Source of the DNA: Actinomyces naeslundii
GTDB lineage: Bacteria > Actinomycetota > Actinomycetes > Actinomycetales > Actinomycetaceae
NCBI RefSeq assembly: GCF_001956585.1
Contig: NZ_MSRR01000010.1
Coordinates: forward strand, 162,749 to 226,748
Length of the DNA: 64,000 nucleotides
Direction: 5' to 3'
In this document: positions 20,455-28,794 of the stretch, one piece after another
How the letters are laid out: the number at the start of each line of letters is the position of its first letter
How positions within the stretch are numbered: the first letter of the stretch is position 1
Notes under the pieces: model-generated
Told to the model about the DNA's origin: nothing
The model's input: the letters and a program-made list of their open reading frames with translations, nothing else
Databases searched by the model: none
Program-made: the position numbers and the translations under genes

Positions 20455-20706
20455 CCGCGCTCCCTCCATGGGCTCGTGATCTCTGGGCGACACAGCACTT
20501 ATGACATCACAGATGCCATTGGATTTTCTCTGGTCAGAGCCAATTTCAGGGATACAGGACCGACCTGCCGTACAGGTTGACGGCACCCGGGCAGCGCTCC
20601 CCATCAGTAATGACGGACCGATTGTTGAAAATGCCACAAGGATCCGGCAGGATTTCACCTGGTCATACCATTCCCCACCATGTCCGCCCCTACGAGGTCA
20701 TCTACC

Positions 20707-21117
20707 ATGCGACTCCTCCCCTCAGTCGTCTTCACGCTTGCCACCACCGTCCTGGCCCTCACCATCGGTGGCGGCCTGTTCGGCTGGCAAACCTCCCTCC
20801 TGACGCCCCTGAGCCTGTTGACGGTCAGTCTCATCCTCCTCCAGGCCCAGCACGTTCAGCGGGCCGAGCCGTCCCAGCGCATCCCCGGCCCCTCGGTCCT
20901 CGCACTGGCCGTCATCGGCCTCGGGCTGGCGATCGCCCTGCTCGGCTACGGCGTCTACAACCACGACGCCGCGGCCGCCATCAACCTGCCGGCAGCCGGC
21001 GTCCTGCTCTACGTGATCGTGAACGCCTACCGCCGGCGCAAGCCCGCCTCACAGCCCGTCTTCGCCACCACCCCGACGGCTCCTCTCGCAGAGATCGGCG
21101 GCAACCTGCCACAATAA
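20707..21117 (+). CDS. Small membrane protein, paralogue B
   Basis: A 136-residue protein with four hydrophobic segments (VVFTLATTVLALTIGGGLFGW, LLTVSLILLQAQ, VLALAVIGLGLAIALLGYGV, INLPAAGVLLYVIVNAY) and a polar C-terminal tail. It is homologous over the first ~50 residues to the protein at 19496-19867 and shares the sequence just before the start (CTCTAC/TCTACC-ATGCGACT), which indicates a duplication. The start ATG at 20707 follows a weak AGGT. It ends six bases before purB; the purB promoter appears to overlap its last codons. Confidence 0.65.
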   Translation: MRLLPSVVFTLATTVLALTIGGGLFGWQTSLLTPLSLLTVSLILLQAQHVQRAEPSQRIPGPSVLALAVIGLGLAIALLGYGVYNHDAAAAINLPAAGVLLYVIVNAYRRRKPASQPVFATTPTAPLAEIGGNLPQ

Positions 21118-21122
21118 GCGGC

Positions 21123-22568
21123 ATGGTCGACCTCTCCATCGTCTCCCCCGCCATTGCCCTGGGCCCCCTGGACGGCCGCTACCGCGCCGTCGCCGCCCCG
21201 CTGGTCAACCACCTCTCCGAGGCCGCGCTCAACCGAGCCCGCCTGCAGGTCGAGGTCGAGTGGCTCATCCATCTCACCGACGGCGGCGTCCTACCCGGCG
21301 CCCCTCGCCTGAGTGAGACGGAGAAGGCCTACCTGCGCGGCGTCGTCGAGGACTTCGGGGCCCAGGAGATCGCCGAGCTCGGCGCCATCGAGGCCGAGAC
21401 CCGCCACGACGTCAAGGCCGTCGAGTACCTCCTCAAGCGGCGCTTGGCCGCGGCCGCCCAGGCCCCCGGCGTCGTCGGCGCCGACGGCGGCCCCACCGCG
21501 CTGCCCACGGTCGGCGAGATCGTCCACATCTTCTGCACCAGCGAGGACATCAACAACCTCTCCTACGCCCTGACCATCCGCGCCGCCATCGAGCAGGTCT
21601 GGCTGCCGGCAGCCAGAGGACTGGTCGAGGACCTGGCCGCCATGGCCCACGATTACGCCGACGCCGCCATGCTGGCCCGCACGCACGGCCAGCCGGCCAC
21701 CCCCACCACGCTCGGCAAGGAGCTGGCGGTCCTGACCCACCGGCTGCGCCGTCAGGTGCGCCGCGTCGAGGCCACCGAGTACCTGGGCAAGATCAACGGC
21801 GCCACCGGAACCTTCGGCGCGCACGTCGTCTCCGTTCCCGGCGCTGACTGGCAGGCGGTGGGCCGCGGCTTCGTCGAGCACCTGGGCCTGACCTGGAACC
21901 CGCTGACCACCCAGATCGAGTCCCATGACTGGCAGGCCGAGCTCTACGCCGACGTCGCCCGCTTCAACCGGATCGCCCACAACCTGGCCACGGACGTGTG
22001 GACCTACATCTCGCTGGGCTACTTCCACCAGCGCCTGAGTGCGCAGGGCTCCACCGGCTCGTCGACCATGCCGCACAAGGTCAACCCGATCCGCTTCGAG
22101 AACGGCGAGGCCAACCTGGAGATCTCCTGCTCGCTGCTGGACACGCTGGCCGCCACGCTCGTCACCTCCCGCCTCCAGCGCGACCTCACCGACTCCACCA
22201 CACAGCGCAACGTGGGTGTGGCCCTGGGGCACTCGCTGCTGGCCGTCGACAACATCCGCCGCGGCCTGGCCGGGCTCGACGTCGACCGCACCCGTCTGGA
22301 GGAGGACCTCGAGGCGACCTGGGAGGTGCTCGGCGAACCTGTCCAGCAGGCCATGCGGGCGGCCGCTGTCGCCGGGGCCACAGGCATGGCCGACCCCTAT
22401 GAGCGCCTCAAGGAGCTCACCCGCGGCAAGAAGGTCACGCCCGAGGGCATGCGCGAGTTCATCTCCGGGCTGGGCATGCCCGACGACGTCGAGGCACGAC
22501 TGCTCGCCCTGACGCCCGCCACCTACACGGGCCTGGCCGCCGAGCTCGTCTCCCACCTGGACGACTGA
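21123..22568 (+). CDS. purB: Adenylosuccinate lyase
   Basis: A 481-residue fumarase/aspartase-superfamily enzyme that cleaves SAICAR to AICAR and adenylosuccinate to AMP plus fumarate. Diagnostic segments: LGPLDGRYR at the N-terminus, ETRHDVKAVEYLLK, FCTSEDINNLSYAL, ARTHGQPATPTTLGKELAV, the signature GSSTMPHKVNPIRFEN (about 310-325) carrying the catalytic serine loop, and the C-terminal LTRGKKVTPEGMREF. The length is typical. A CACAAT hexamer at 21110-21115 lies seven bases before the ATG and there is no Shine-Dalgarno, suggesting a leaderless transcript. The final codons (HLDD-stop) are duplicated at 24453-24482, marking an insertion at this gene's 3' end. Confidence 0.95.
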   Translation: MVDLSIVSPAIALGPLDGRYRAVAAPLVNHLSEAALNRARLQVEVEWLIHLTDGGVLPGAPRLSETEKAYLRGVVEDFGAQEIAELGAIEAETRHDVKAVEYLLKRRLAAAAQAPGVVGADGGPTALPTVGEIVHIFCTSEDINNLSYALTIRAAIEQVWLPAARGLVEDLAAMAHDYADAAMLARTHGQPATPTTLGKELAVLTHRLRRQVRRVEATEYLGKINGATGTFGAHVVSVPGADWQAVGRGFVEHLGLTWNPLTTQIESHDWQAELYADVARFNRIAHNLATDVWTYISLGYFHQRLSAQGSTGSSTMPHKVNPIRFENGEANLEISCSLLDTLAATLVTSRLQRDLTDSTTQRNVGVALGHSLLAVDNIRRGLAGLDVDRTRLEEDLEATWEVLGEPVQQAMRAAAVAGATGMADPYERLKELTRGKKVTPEGMREFISGLGMPDDVEARLLALTPATYTGLAAELVSHLDD

Positions 22569-22570
22569 GG
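22541..22570 (+). repeat. Left copy of a 30-bp direct repeat at the purB 3' end
   Basis: Covers the last nine codons, stop and two further bases of purB. It matches 24453-24482 at 27 of 30 positions, including the uninterrupted 17-base CACCTGGACGACTGAGG. It looks like the attL-type end of an insertion that preserves the purB reading frame. Confidence 0.7.
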
Positions 22571-22586
22571 CCCCGCCGGCCGATCA

Positions 22587-22610
22587 GCCGACGGCGCCGG
22601 AACCGTCGGC
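22587..22610 (+). terminator. purB hairpin terminator
   Basis: GCCGACGG / CCGTCGGC eight-bp stem with an eight-base loop, 19 bp after the purB stop. No T-tract follows. Confidence 0.5.
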
Positions 22611-22621
22611 CGGGCAGCATC

Positions 22622-22721
22622 CCCTTCATAGACACTTCCGGGCCCTTCATCGACACTCTGCGACCCTTCATGGACACCTCATAGACACTTCATGCACACT
22701 ATGGAGCCCTTCATCGACACT
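22622..22721. repeat. Six phased copies of TCATNGACACT upstream of the ATP-binding protein gene
   Basis: Units of (CCCT)TCATNGACACT begin at 22622, 22643, 22664, 22675, 22686 and 22707, that is at spacings of 21, 21, 11, 11 and 21 bp. All are close to multiples of one helical turn, so the copies face the same side of the DNA. The last copy abuts the putative promoter. A further inverted pair, ATCGACA/TGTCGAT (22731-22750), overlaps the start codon. This is the architecture of a cooperative repressor or iteron-type binding region. Confidence 0.7.
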
Positions 22722-22723
22722 TT

Positions 22724-24439
22724 ATGTACAATCGACATGTGATTGTCGATCTGAATGACCTCACAGAAGCCCTCGCTCGTTTGGCGCTGGAGGGCGGCGA
22801 CTGCCTTGAGATCGAGGCGAAGACGTTCTCCGAGTACTCCCGCAGCGCCCTCGGACCCACGCTGTCGGCCTTCGCGAACCTTCCCGGAGGCGGCACCGTC
22901 CTCCTGGGCGTCAGCGAGGATCCAGTCTCCGTCGTCGGAGTCCAGGACCCACACAAGCTCCGGCAAGCCCTCGTCTCACAGGCCCGTCAGGGCTTCTCCA
23001 CCGAGATCGCTGTCGATACGCACGCCATCATCGTTGAGGGCAAGACCGTCATCGCTGCCAACGTGCAGGAAGCTCCCGTCAACAGCAAGCCATGCCGGTG
23101 GAAGGAGACGGGGGCGGCGTACCTCCGCCAGTACGACGGCGACTACCGCATGTCGCAGCAGGAGGAGCAGCAGCTCCTTCTGCGCCACCAACGTCCCCGG
23201 CAGGACTCCGTTGCCGTTCCCGGTACCTCCGTGGACAGCCTCGACAACGATCTGGTTCAGCGCTTTCTCCGAGCGGTTCGTACTGGCTCCACCGCGCTTA
23301 GCGGCCAACCCGACGCCGAGGTCCTCGTAAATCTGAATATCCTCACCGAGGACGGAGAGACGACCCGAGCAGGGCTGTACGCGCTGGGCCGTTATCCCCA
23401 GAGGCAGTTCCCCGGCCTGTCCATCACAGCCGCCGTCACCGACACGAACGACACAGTCAGGGCAACGGATCGACTCACGATCGCGGGCCCCCTGCCGCAG
23501 ATGCTCACCGACGCCGTCGACTGGGTCGCACGCACCACGCAGACACGCATCCGGTTCGGGGATGACGGACACGGCCGCGATGTCCACGAGTTCCCGCTCA
23601 TCGCGGTTCGCGAGCTCATCGCCAACGCTCTCGTCCACCGAGACCTCTCCGAGCCCGCGCTCTCGAAAGCGATTGAGATTCGTCTGCTGCACGACCGCCT
23701 CATCATCTCCAGCCCAGGTGGTCTGTGGGGGCTGAGTGTGGATCAGCTCGGTACACGAGACGGAAAGTCTGCGGTCAACGAGCACCTCTACACCGTCTGC
23801 ACCTTCGCCACGGACTACGAGGGACGGCGCGTGATCGAAGGATTGGGCTCCGGTATTCGGGAGGTCCGGCGCGCCCTGCGAGAGGCGGACATGGAGCCCG
23901 TCCGCTTTCAGGACACCGGCGTGCGCTTCACGGCTCTGCTCCCCCGAAGCGCGCTCCTCTCACCCGAGGATCTCACCTGGCTGTCCGGCCTTGAAGCCCA
24001 CGACCTCGGCGTCGAGCAGCGCCACGCACTGGTCGAGATGCGGCACGGAAAGTCATGGACGAACTCCTCCTATCGCCGTCGCTTCGGCTGCGACTCCCAG
24101 CAGGCCCGTCGTCAGCTCCAAGAACTGGTGAACCAAGGCTATGCAGAGGCCCGAGGACAACGCGGCTCCACCTCCTACGTCCTGACCTCCGACGGCGCTC
24201 GACCGGCTTCCGGCATCAAGGAGCTCACTGTTCCCCCAGAGATCTCTACCCTGTCCACCAACGCGCCCGCCGTCTGGGCCTGTCTTGAGAACGGGCCGCG
24301 CACGCGCCAGCAGATCGTCGAGGCCACACGCCTGTCCCCACGCCAGGTGACGTACGCGCTCAAGCATCTCGAGGAGGCCGGATTCGTTGAGAAAGACGGC
24401 CGTCGGGGTGACACCACCACCACGTACCACCAAACCTGA
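22724..24439 (+). CDS. AlbA_2 / HATPase_c_4 ATP-binding protein with winged-helix C-terminus
   Basis: A 571-residue protein of the class often named 'ATP-binding protein' or RecG-like regulator. Residues about 15-130 are an AlbA_2/Schlafen-like domain (EIEAKTFSEYSRSALGPTLSAFANLPGGGTVLLGVSED). The middle has an HATPase-like region (FPLIAVRELIANALVHRDLSEPALSKAIEIRLLHDRLIISSPGGL, then GLGSGIREVRRAL). The C-terminal ~150 residues contain two winged-helix-like stretches. Roles proposed for this family include transcription control and phage defence; none is proven here. The ATG at 22724 is given, but TACAAT at 22727-22732 lies six bases before a GTG at 22739, so a leaderless GTG start is quite possible. 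It is the only gene between the two purB-end repeats. Confidence 0.75.
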   Translation: MYNRHVIVDLNDLTEALARLALEGGDCLEIEAKTFSEYSRSALGPTLSAFANLPGGGTVLLGVSEDPVSVVGVQDPHKLRQALVSQARQGFSTEIAVDTHAIIVEGKTVIAANVQEAPVNSKPCRWKETGAAYLRQYDGDYRMSQQEEQQLLLRHQRPRQDSVAVPGTSVDSLDNDLVQRFLRAVRTGSTALSGQPDAEVLVNLNILTEDGETTRAGLYALGRYPQRQFPGLSITAAVTDTNDTVRATDRLTIAGPLPQMLTDAVDWVARTTQTRIRFGDDGHGRDVHEFPLIAVRELIANALVHRDLSEPALSKAIEIRLLHDRLIISSPGGLWGLSVDQLGTRDGKSAVNEHLYTVCTFATDYEGRRVIEGLGSGIREVRRALREADMEPVRFQDTGVRFTALLPRSALLSPEDLTWLSGLEAHDLGVEQRHALVEMRHGKSWTNSSYRRRFGCDSQQARRQLQELVNQGYAEARGQRGSTSYVLTSDGARPASGIKELTVPPEISTLSTNAPAVWACLENGPRTRQQIVEATRLSPRQVTYALKHLEEAGFVEKDGRRGDTTTTYHQT

Positions 24440-24452
24440 TAGGCGCACCCAT

Positions 24453-24482
24453 CGAGATCGTCTTTCACCTGGACGACTGAGG
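24453..24482 (+). repeat. Right copy of the purB-end direct repeat
   Basis: Encodes EIVFHLDD-stop in the frame corresponding to purB's ELVSHLDD-stop, 27 of 30 bases identical to 22541-22570. Weaker similarity to the purB downstream region continues for about 25 bases (for example a shared GATCAG). It is best read as the displaced original end of purB, or one carried in with the insert. Confidence 0.7.
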
Positions 24483-24596
24483 GCTCGCAAGCAGATCAGG
24501 CCCAGACCGGGAGACGCCGGCAGGGCGCACTGGCCGGGAGTCACCGACCGGGGACCAACACCGAGAGACGCCGGCCGCCCCAGGCGCCCCGCCCGC

Positions 24597-24710
24597 ACTG
24601 CACGAGGGTCGGGCGCTACTGGGGAAGGGTCGGGTGTACTCCATGAGGTGCGGGGGTTCGTGCAGTATGCACAACCCTTGGCCAGTACACCCCCGCCCTC
24701 GTTCAGTAGG
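24597..24710. repeat. Dispersed palindromic intergenic element, copy 1
   Basis: Resembles 63057-63170 over its whole length, collinear apart from about 10 bases. Shared blocks include TGCACG-GGGTCGGG, GGGTG-ACTCCA, GCAGTATG and GGCCAGTAC. Internally it has nested inverted repeats: CTGCACGAGGG with CCCTCGTTCAG outside, and GGGTGTACT with AGTACACCC inside. It is REP-like in form. Confidence 0.6.
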
Positions 24711-24824
24711 CCGGCCCGAGGCGGAGGTAGGCCGGAGCCGATGATGCGTCAGTGCCACCTGACCCCAGTCCAGGAGGAGGACAGGAGCCAGGCGGGGCAG
24801 GGCGGCAAAAGCTACAGCCCCGGC

Positions 24825-24990
24825 CCTGGACTCGATCACGCCGGCGACCTGGTGTCCACATAGCGGACACCAACGAGCCCGCCGTCGAGGCGCCCGGCGT
24901 GAACCGTTGGAATTCCAAGGTTTCTTCTCAGGATGCGAGGTCGGTGCAGTGTTCATGTCCGCTGCGTGGACACCTCGGCGCGCTCCAGGC
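24825..24990. repeat. Long imperfect palindrome centred at 24912/24913
   Basis: The centre TTGGAATTCCAA (24907-24918) and arms GGTGTCCAC-N2-AGCGGACA (24851-24869) and TGTCCGCT-N2-GTGGACACC (24956-24974) are placed exactly symmetrically. Further similarity with small indels extends to CCTGGA (24825) and TCCAGG (24984). It could be a MITE-like or insertion-sequence remnant, or a very large hairpin between convergent transcripts. Confidence 0.6.
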
Positions 24991-25015
24991 TTCAAAGGCA
25001 GGGCGACGCGCGTGG

Positions 25016-26161
25016 CTACCCGACGGCGGCTGAGGGCTGGGCCGGGGGCACGGCGCCTCCGGCCAGGAGCTGGCGAGCGCACAGCCCGGCAACGCACTCC
25101 TCGGCCGGGTTGAGACCGAGCCGGTTGACGTCGATGTGCAGCAGGTCCAGAGCCCGGCGCCCATCGGTCCCCGCTCCCATGACCCCGATGGCGCGCCCGG
25201 CGTCGTCGGCCAGCTCGCCGATGGCCCCGGCCGCCTGGCTCCAGGAGGGGATCTCGTCGAACTGGAACTCGATGACCTCCAGCAGCTGCTGGACGATCGG
25301 CCCCAGGGCGCTGCCGTCGCGCAGGTGCGCGGGCAGGCGCGATCCCCACATCCGCAGGTGCGCGGAGAGCAGCTCGGCCTCAGGCAGCGGCGCGCTGCGG
25401 GCCGCCAGTGCCAGGAACCGCGCTGCCAGGGCCGCCCGCGGCACCGGCCTGGGAATCTGCCAGATCTGGTGGTCCAGACACCACCGGCTGGAGACATAGA
25501 AGTGGCGCTCGGCCTCCTCGACGCCGGCCACGCCCCCGTACTTGCCGTACTCGGGGCCGTAGACGTCGAAGGCGATCCCGGGCCGGCTGGCGCCGATCCC
25601 TCCGGTCATCGGGTCGGAGACGAGGCGCTCGACCGTGCGCACCTCGGTCCGCTGGGCCACGGCACCCAGCTCGCGCATGCTCGCGTAGGCATCGTCCAGG
25701 ACGCCCTGAACGGCCTTGAGCCGCAGCCGGATGTGGTGCCCACGCAGGTCGACGAAGCGCAGGAAGTGCGCCGAGCGGATGTCCCACTGGCCGCGGGCCC
25801 GGGCCAGCCACTGCGCGATCTCGGGCAGCAGGGCGTCGGTGTCGTCCCCGCCGGCGCAGTAGATCCTCGCGTACAGCCAGCCGACATCCTCCGTCTGGTT
25901 GACCAGCGCCGATCCCCGCTGACGCACCGAGCTGTGCTGGGCGCGCAGGCTGCCGAAGTCGGCGGCCGCCATCTCCAGGGGCTGGATCCCCGGGATCGAG
26001 CCACCCACCTGCGGGGTCGAGCCTCCCTGACCAGGCCGCTCAGCCTGCTCGCCGGCCCGCGAGCGCCCGCCGAGCCAGCGCAGCCGCCGGGAGCGGGTGA
26101 GCCGGCTGGGCTGGTTGCGCTGCTCGCGCCGGCTGGACTGGGCGTCGTCATGCGTGCTCAT
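25016..26161 (-). CDS. Thiopeptide-type RiPP biosynthesis protein (TIGR03891/SpaB_C family)
   Basis: A 381-residue protein with a disordered Arg/Ser-rich N-terminus (1-70), then the thiopep_ocin/SpaB_C fold: VGWLYARIYCAGGDDTDALLPEIAQWL and FLRFVDLRGHHIRLRLKAV, the family's key F-(I/V)-R-x-x-D...H-(I/L)-R-L-R pattern, then HFYVSSRWCLDHQ-type sequence. These proteins either eliminate glutamate from glutamylated Ser/Thr to give dehydroamino acids, or perform the [4+2] cyclisation that makes the thiopeptide pyridine ring. Only one such gene is present, so elimination is the minimum necessary role. Its ATG overlaps the stop of the LanB gene (ATGA). Last gene of the cluster. Confidence 0.75.
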   Translation of the reverse strand: MSTHDDAQSSRREQRNQPSRLTRSRRLRWLGGRSRAGEQAERPGQGGSTPQVGGSIPGIQPLEMAAADFGSLRAQHSSVRQRGSALVNQTEDVGWLYARIYCAGGDDTDALLPEIAQWLARARGQWDIRSAHFLRFVDLRGHHIRLRLKAVQGVLDDAYASMRELGAVAQRTEVRTVERLVSDPMTGGIGASRPGIAFDVYGPEYGKYGGVAGVEEAERHFYVSSRWCLDHQIWQIPRPVPRAALAARFLALAARSAPLPEAELLSAHLRMWGSRLPAHLRDGSALGPIVQQLLEVIEFQFDEIPSWSQAAGAIGELADDAGRAIGVMGAGTDGRRALDLLHIDVNRLGLNPAEECVAGLCARQLLAGGAVPPAQPSAAVG

Positions 26162-28794
26162 GCCATGCCTCCCAGGTTCTTGGACCACTGGAGTCCCACC
26201 AGGTACTCGGCCACGGTGGGCTCACCGTCCTGTGTGAGACCCAGGGCCTCGCCGCGGGCCGGGAGGGCCTCGACGAAGCTGATGTGCGCGGCGGCGGGAT
26301 CGATCCAGCCACGCAGCGCCAGCAGCGAGACCGGCGAGGTGAGGTCCACGTAGCGGGGCTTGTGCTGATCGAAGGTGGCGCCCTGAGAGGGCATGTGCTG
26401 GTGGACGAACACCTCCGTCGGTATCCCCCACTGCTTGCGCAGGTCGTCCATGTGCAGCAGGGTCGTGGTCAGGTCGCGGTCCATGAGCGGGGCGATCTGC
26501 GCCGCTGGGAAGGTCCAGGACTCGCGCCGGGTCACCAGCCGGCCGGCCACGGTCCGCTCGGAGTGCATCACCTCATCGGGCAGGGGCCCGTTGAGGTCCC
26601 GACGCCGACTGGTCCAGTGGTCCGCGAACGGGGGCAGCCGGGACCACGGGTCGCTCAGCAGCACCAGCCAGGACAGGTATCCGCCCAGGAGGTACTGGGG
26701 AGTCAGACCCAGATAGGCCAGCCCCGCGGGCCCGGCGTCGTCGGCCAGGAACAGGGTGCTCGTAGCCGGGTCGTGGACGAGCCGCAGGGAGCTGAGGGGG
26801 ACCGTGTCCGGCGCCCCCGGCTCACCGGGCAGGCCCAGCGGCGGCAGGAGCCCGCAGGAGACGGCCTGACCGGTGTTGCACTCGGTGCTGGCCTGGATCT
26901 CCAGGACCCGCTCGGTGCCCCAGGCGGTGCGGATCCGCGTGGCCAGGCGCTCCCGGAAGCCGGAGCCCAGGAGCCGGTGGAACCGGGCCTGGAGCGAGCC
27001 ATTGGCATTGGTGAAGGCGTTGACGACGGTCAGTCCCCCGCCGGCGGCGTAGGTCCGGGCGCTGGGGGCCACCGGCTGGAGGAAGGCGCCCAGGTGCCTC
27101 GGCGAGCCGGAGAGCCCACCGGGCAGGGCGGCGCGCTCCGTATCGGGGCCGGCGGCGTAGTCGAGCCCGGCGGCGCGCAGCATCTCCTTGTCGCCGTCGG
27201 GGGCGTGGGCGATGGTCATGAAGAAGGCGAGCGGGTCCTTGCACACCCCACCGCTTCCGAACAGCGCGACGAACCGGGCCACCATGAGGTCGTAGATGTG
27301 GGAGCGGGCCACCCACGGGTCGGCGAGCTCGCCCAGGGTCTTCACATCCTGCTCGAAGGGGGCGTCGTCGAGGGGGTCGACCCAGCTGCGGGCCGACTCG
27401 CAGTCCTCGTAGAGGAAGCCGCTGGGGCGCTCGCCGAGCTCGCCGTCGGGGAAGACGCGCTCGGCCAGGCGCACCGTGCGGTTGAGCAGCTCGGCACGGC
27501 CGGGCCCGTCAGCGGCGCCGACGGCGTCATCGAGCCGGGCCAGCCAGGCCAGGTCCTTGCCCCACTGGCGCTGCTGGTCCGGTGAGAGCGTGGCGGCCAG
27601 CAGCGGGAAGGGGTTCTCCCCGCGGTACCAGGGCACACGCGGCACGACGGCGCCCGAGGCCAGCAGCCGTTCCAGGCGCAGTCGCGGGTCGACGCCACCT
27701 ACGCGCTCACAGGCGTCGCGCACGCTGAGCACGGCGTGCATGCCGCCGCCGGTCAGGGCGTCGTGGGTCTCCTGGAGCCAGCGGGCGGGCTGGACGGTCT
27801 CCTGGCGGAAGACCATGCCGTTGCCGTACTCGTGCTCGCCGACGATGGTCAGCGCCTCGGCCTCGGCCTCATCGGGCGGGTACTGACCGTAGGCGCCGGC
27901 CGCGCCTGCGCCGGGACCGGCGCTGAAGGCCCGACGCACGGGAGTGGGCTCGAGGTAGAGGGCGCCGTCGGGAGCCAGGTCCTGGGCGGTGGCGCTCAGG
28001 ATTCGGTAGGCCAGGTGGGTCGCCACCATCCGGTGGCTGCGCCCGGCAGCGGGCTGGCCCGCCTCGTTGACGGTGGTCAGCCCCGAGAAGGGGCTGGTCT
28101 TGAGGGCGGCCCGGGTGGCCAGGGTGTAGAGGGTGCGCAGGACGCGGGGGTCCTCGAGCCTGCGGCCGCGAGTGGCCAGGGTGGAGACGAGGGCCGGGGC
28201 GGCGATCGCCAGGGCCTCCTGGTAACCGGGCTCGTCCAGGCCGGCCGCCAGCAGCTCGCGGCTGCGGTCCAGGTCGACGTCGACGAGGACGGCCAGGCGC
28301 GCGCGGGTCTCCTCCTTGCGGGCCACCAGGGCATCCCAGCGCTCCAGCAGCGCGCGGAGCTCAGCGGGCAGGGCCGCGAGGACCTCGTCGGACAGTCCGG
28401 TGGCGCGCCCCTGGAAGACTCGGCGCTTGGCGCGCAGGACCGGGCGGCGCTCGGTCTTGGCCAGGGTGGGGACGATCTCGTAGAGCGGGTCGAGCAGCTG
28501 CTTCGCGGCGCCGTCGAGCACCTCGTCGAGCCGGCGCAGGTACTCCAGGTTGCCGGTAACGGCGGCCGTGGTCTCGGGAACGGCCCGCACCGGGAGTCCC
28601 CCCAGGCGCACGAGGGTCGGCAGGGCCACGGCGGGCTGCGCCAGGGCCGGAGGCTCCGGCTCCGATGCCGGCACCGACGCTGGTACGGCGGAGGATGGAG
28701 CGGATGGGACGGGCTCCCCAGGGGTCACGGCGGATTCGGGCTGCGGCTGTCGGGATGGGGAGGCACCGGCACGAGAGAGAACCGGCTGCGTCAT
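26158..28794 (-). CDS. Lantibiotic dehydratase N-terminal (glutamylating) protein
   Basis: An 878-residue LanB-type protein that uses glutamyl-tRNA to activate Ser/Thr of the precursor peptide. After a Pro/Ser/Ala-rich leader (1-60), the Lant_dehydr_N fold follows: LPTLVRLGGLPVRA, RALLERWDALVARKEETRARL, RVLRTLYTLATRAALKTSPFSGLTTV (the RxxxKxSPFS region conserved in LanB) and RSHRMVATHLAYRIL. It lacks a C-terminal elimination domain, which is supplied in trans by the next gene: the split-LanB arrangement of thiopeptide and goadsporin clusters. The start ATG at 28794 overlaps the M50 gene stop (ATGA). GAAAGG lies upstream. Confidence 0.85.
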   Translation of the reverse strand: MTQPVLSRAGASPSRQPQPESAVTPGEPVPSAPSSAVPASVPASEPEPPALAQPAVALPTLVRLGGLPVRAVPETTAAVTGNLEYLRRLDEVLDGAAKQLLDPLYEIVPTLAKTERRPVLRAKRRVFQGRATGLSDEVLAALPAELRALLERWDALVARKEETRARLAVLVDVDLDRSRELLAAGLDEPGYQEALAIAAPALVSTLATRGRRLEDPRVLRTLYTLATRAALKTSPFSGLTTVNEAGQPAAGRSHRMVATHLAYRILSATAQDLAPDGALYLEPTPVRRAFSAGPGAGAAGAYGQYPPDEAEAEALTIVGEHEYGNGMVFRQETVQPARWLQETHDALTGGGMHAVLSVRDACERVGGVDPRLRLERLLASGAVVPRVPWYRGENPFPLLAATLSPDQQRQWGKDLAWLARLDDAVGAADGPGRAELLNRTVRLAERVFPDGELGERPSGFLYEDCESARSWVDPLDDAPFEQDVKTLGELADPWVARSHIYDLMVARFVALFGSGGVCKDPLAFFMTIAHAPDGDKEMLRAAGLDYAAGPDTERAALPGGLSGSPRHLGAFLQPVAPSARTYAAGGGLTVVNAFTNANGSLQARFHRLLGSGFRERLATRIRTAWGTERVLEIQASTECNTGQAVSCGLLPPLGLPGEPGAPDTVPLSSLRLVHDPATSTLFLADDAGPAGLAYLGLTPQYLLGGYLSWLVLLSDPWSRLPPFADHWTSRRRDLNGPLPDEVMHSERTVAGRLVTRRESWTFPAAQIAPLMDRDLTTTLLHMDDLRKQWGIPTEVFVHQHMPSQGATFDQHKPRYVDLTSPVSLLALRGWIDPAAAHISFVEALPARGEALGLTQDGEPTVAEYLVGLQWSKNLGGMA

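Larger units (their letters stand above)
24483..25015. other. 533-bp non-coding region with two repeat-type elements
   Basis: Lies between convergent genes. It holds the dispersed palindromic element at 24597-24710 and the long imperfect palindrome at 24825-24990, described separately. Open frames on both strands here are short and mirror each other because of the palindrome; none is supported as a gene. Confidence 0.5.

Noticed and set aside
22622-22721. CRISPR array
   Set aside because: Repeats are 11-15 bp with spacings of 11 or 21 bp and no spacers; no cas genes in the window.
24465-25349. Reverse open frame running past the RiPP cluster end
   Set aside because: Crosses the palindrome and the repeat element; its sequence mirrors itself and lacks any domain.
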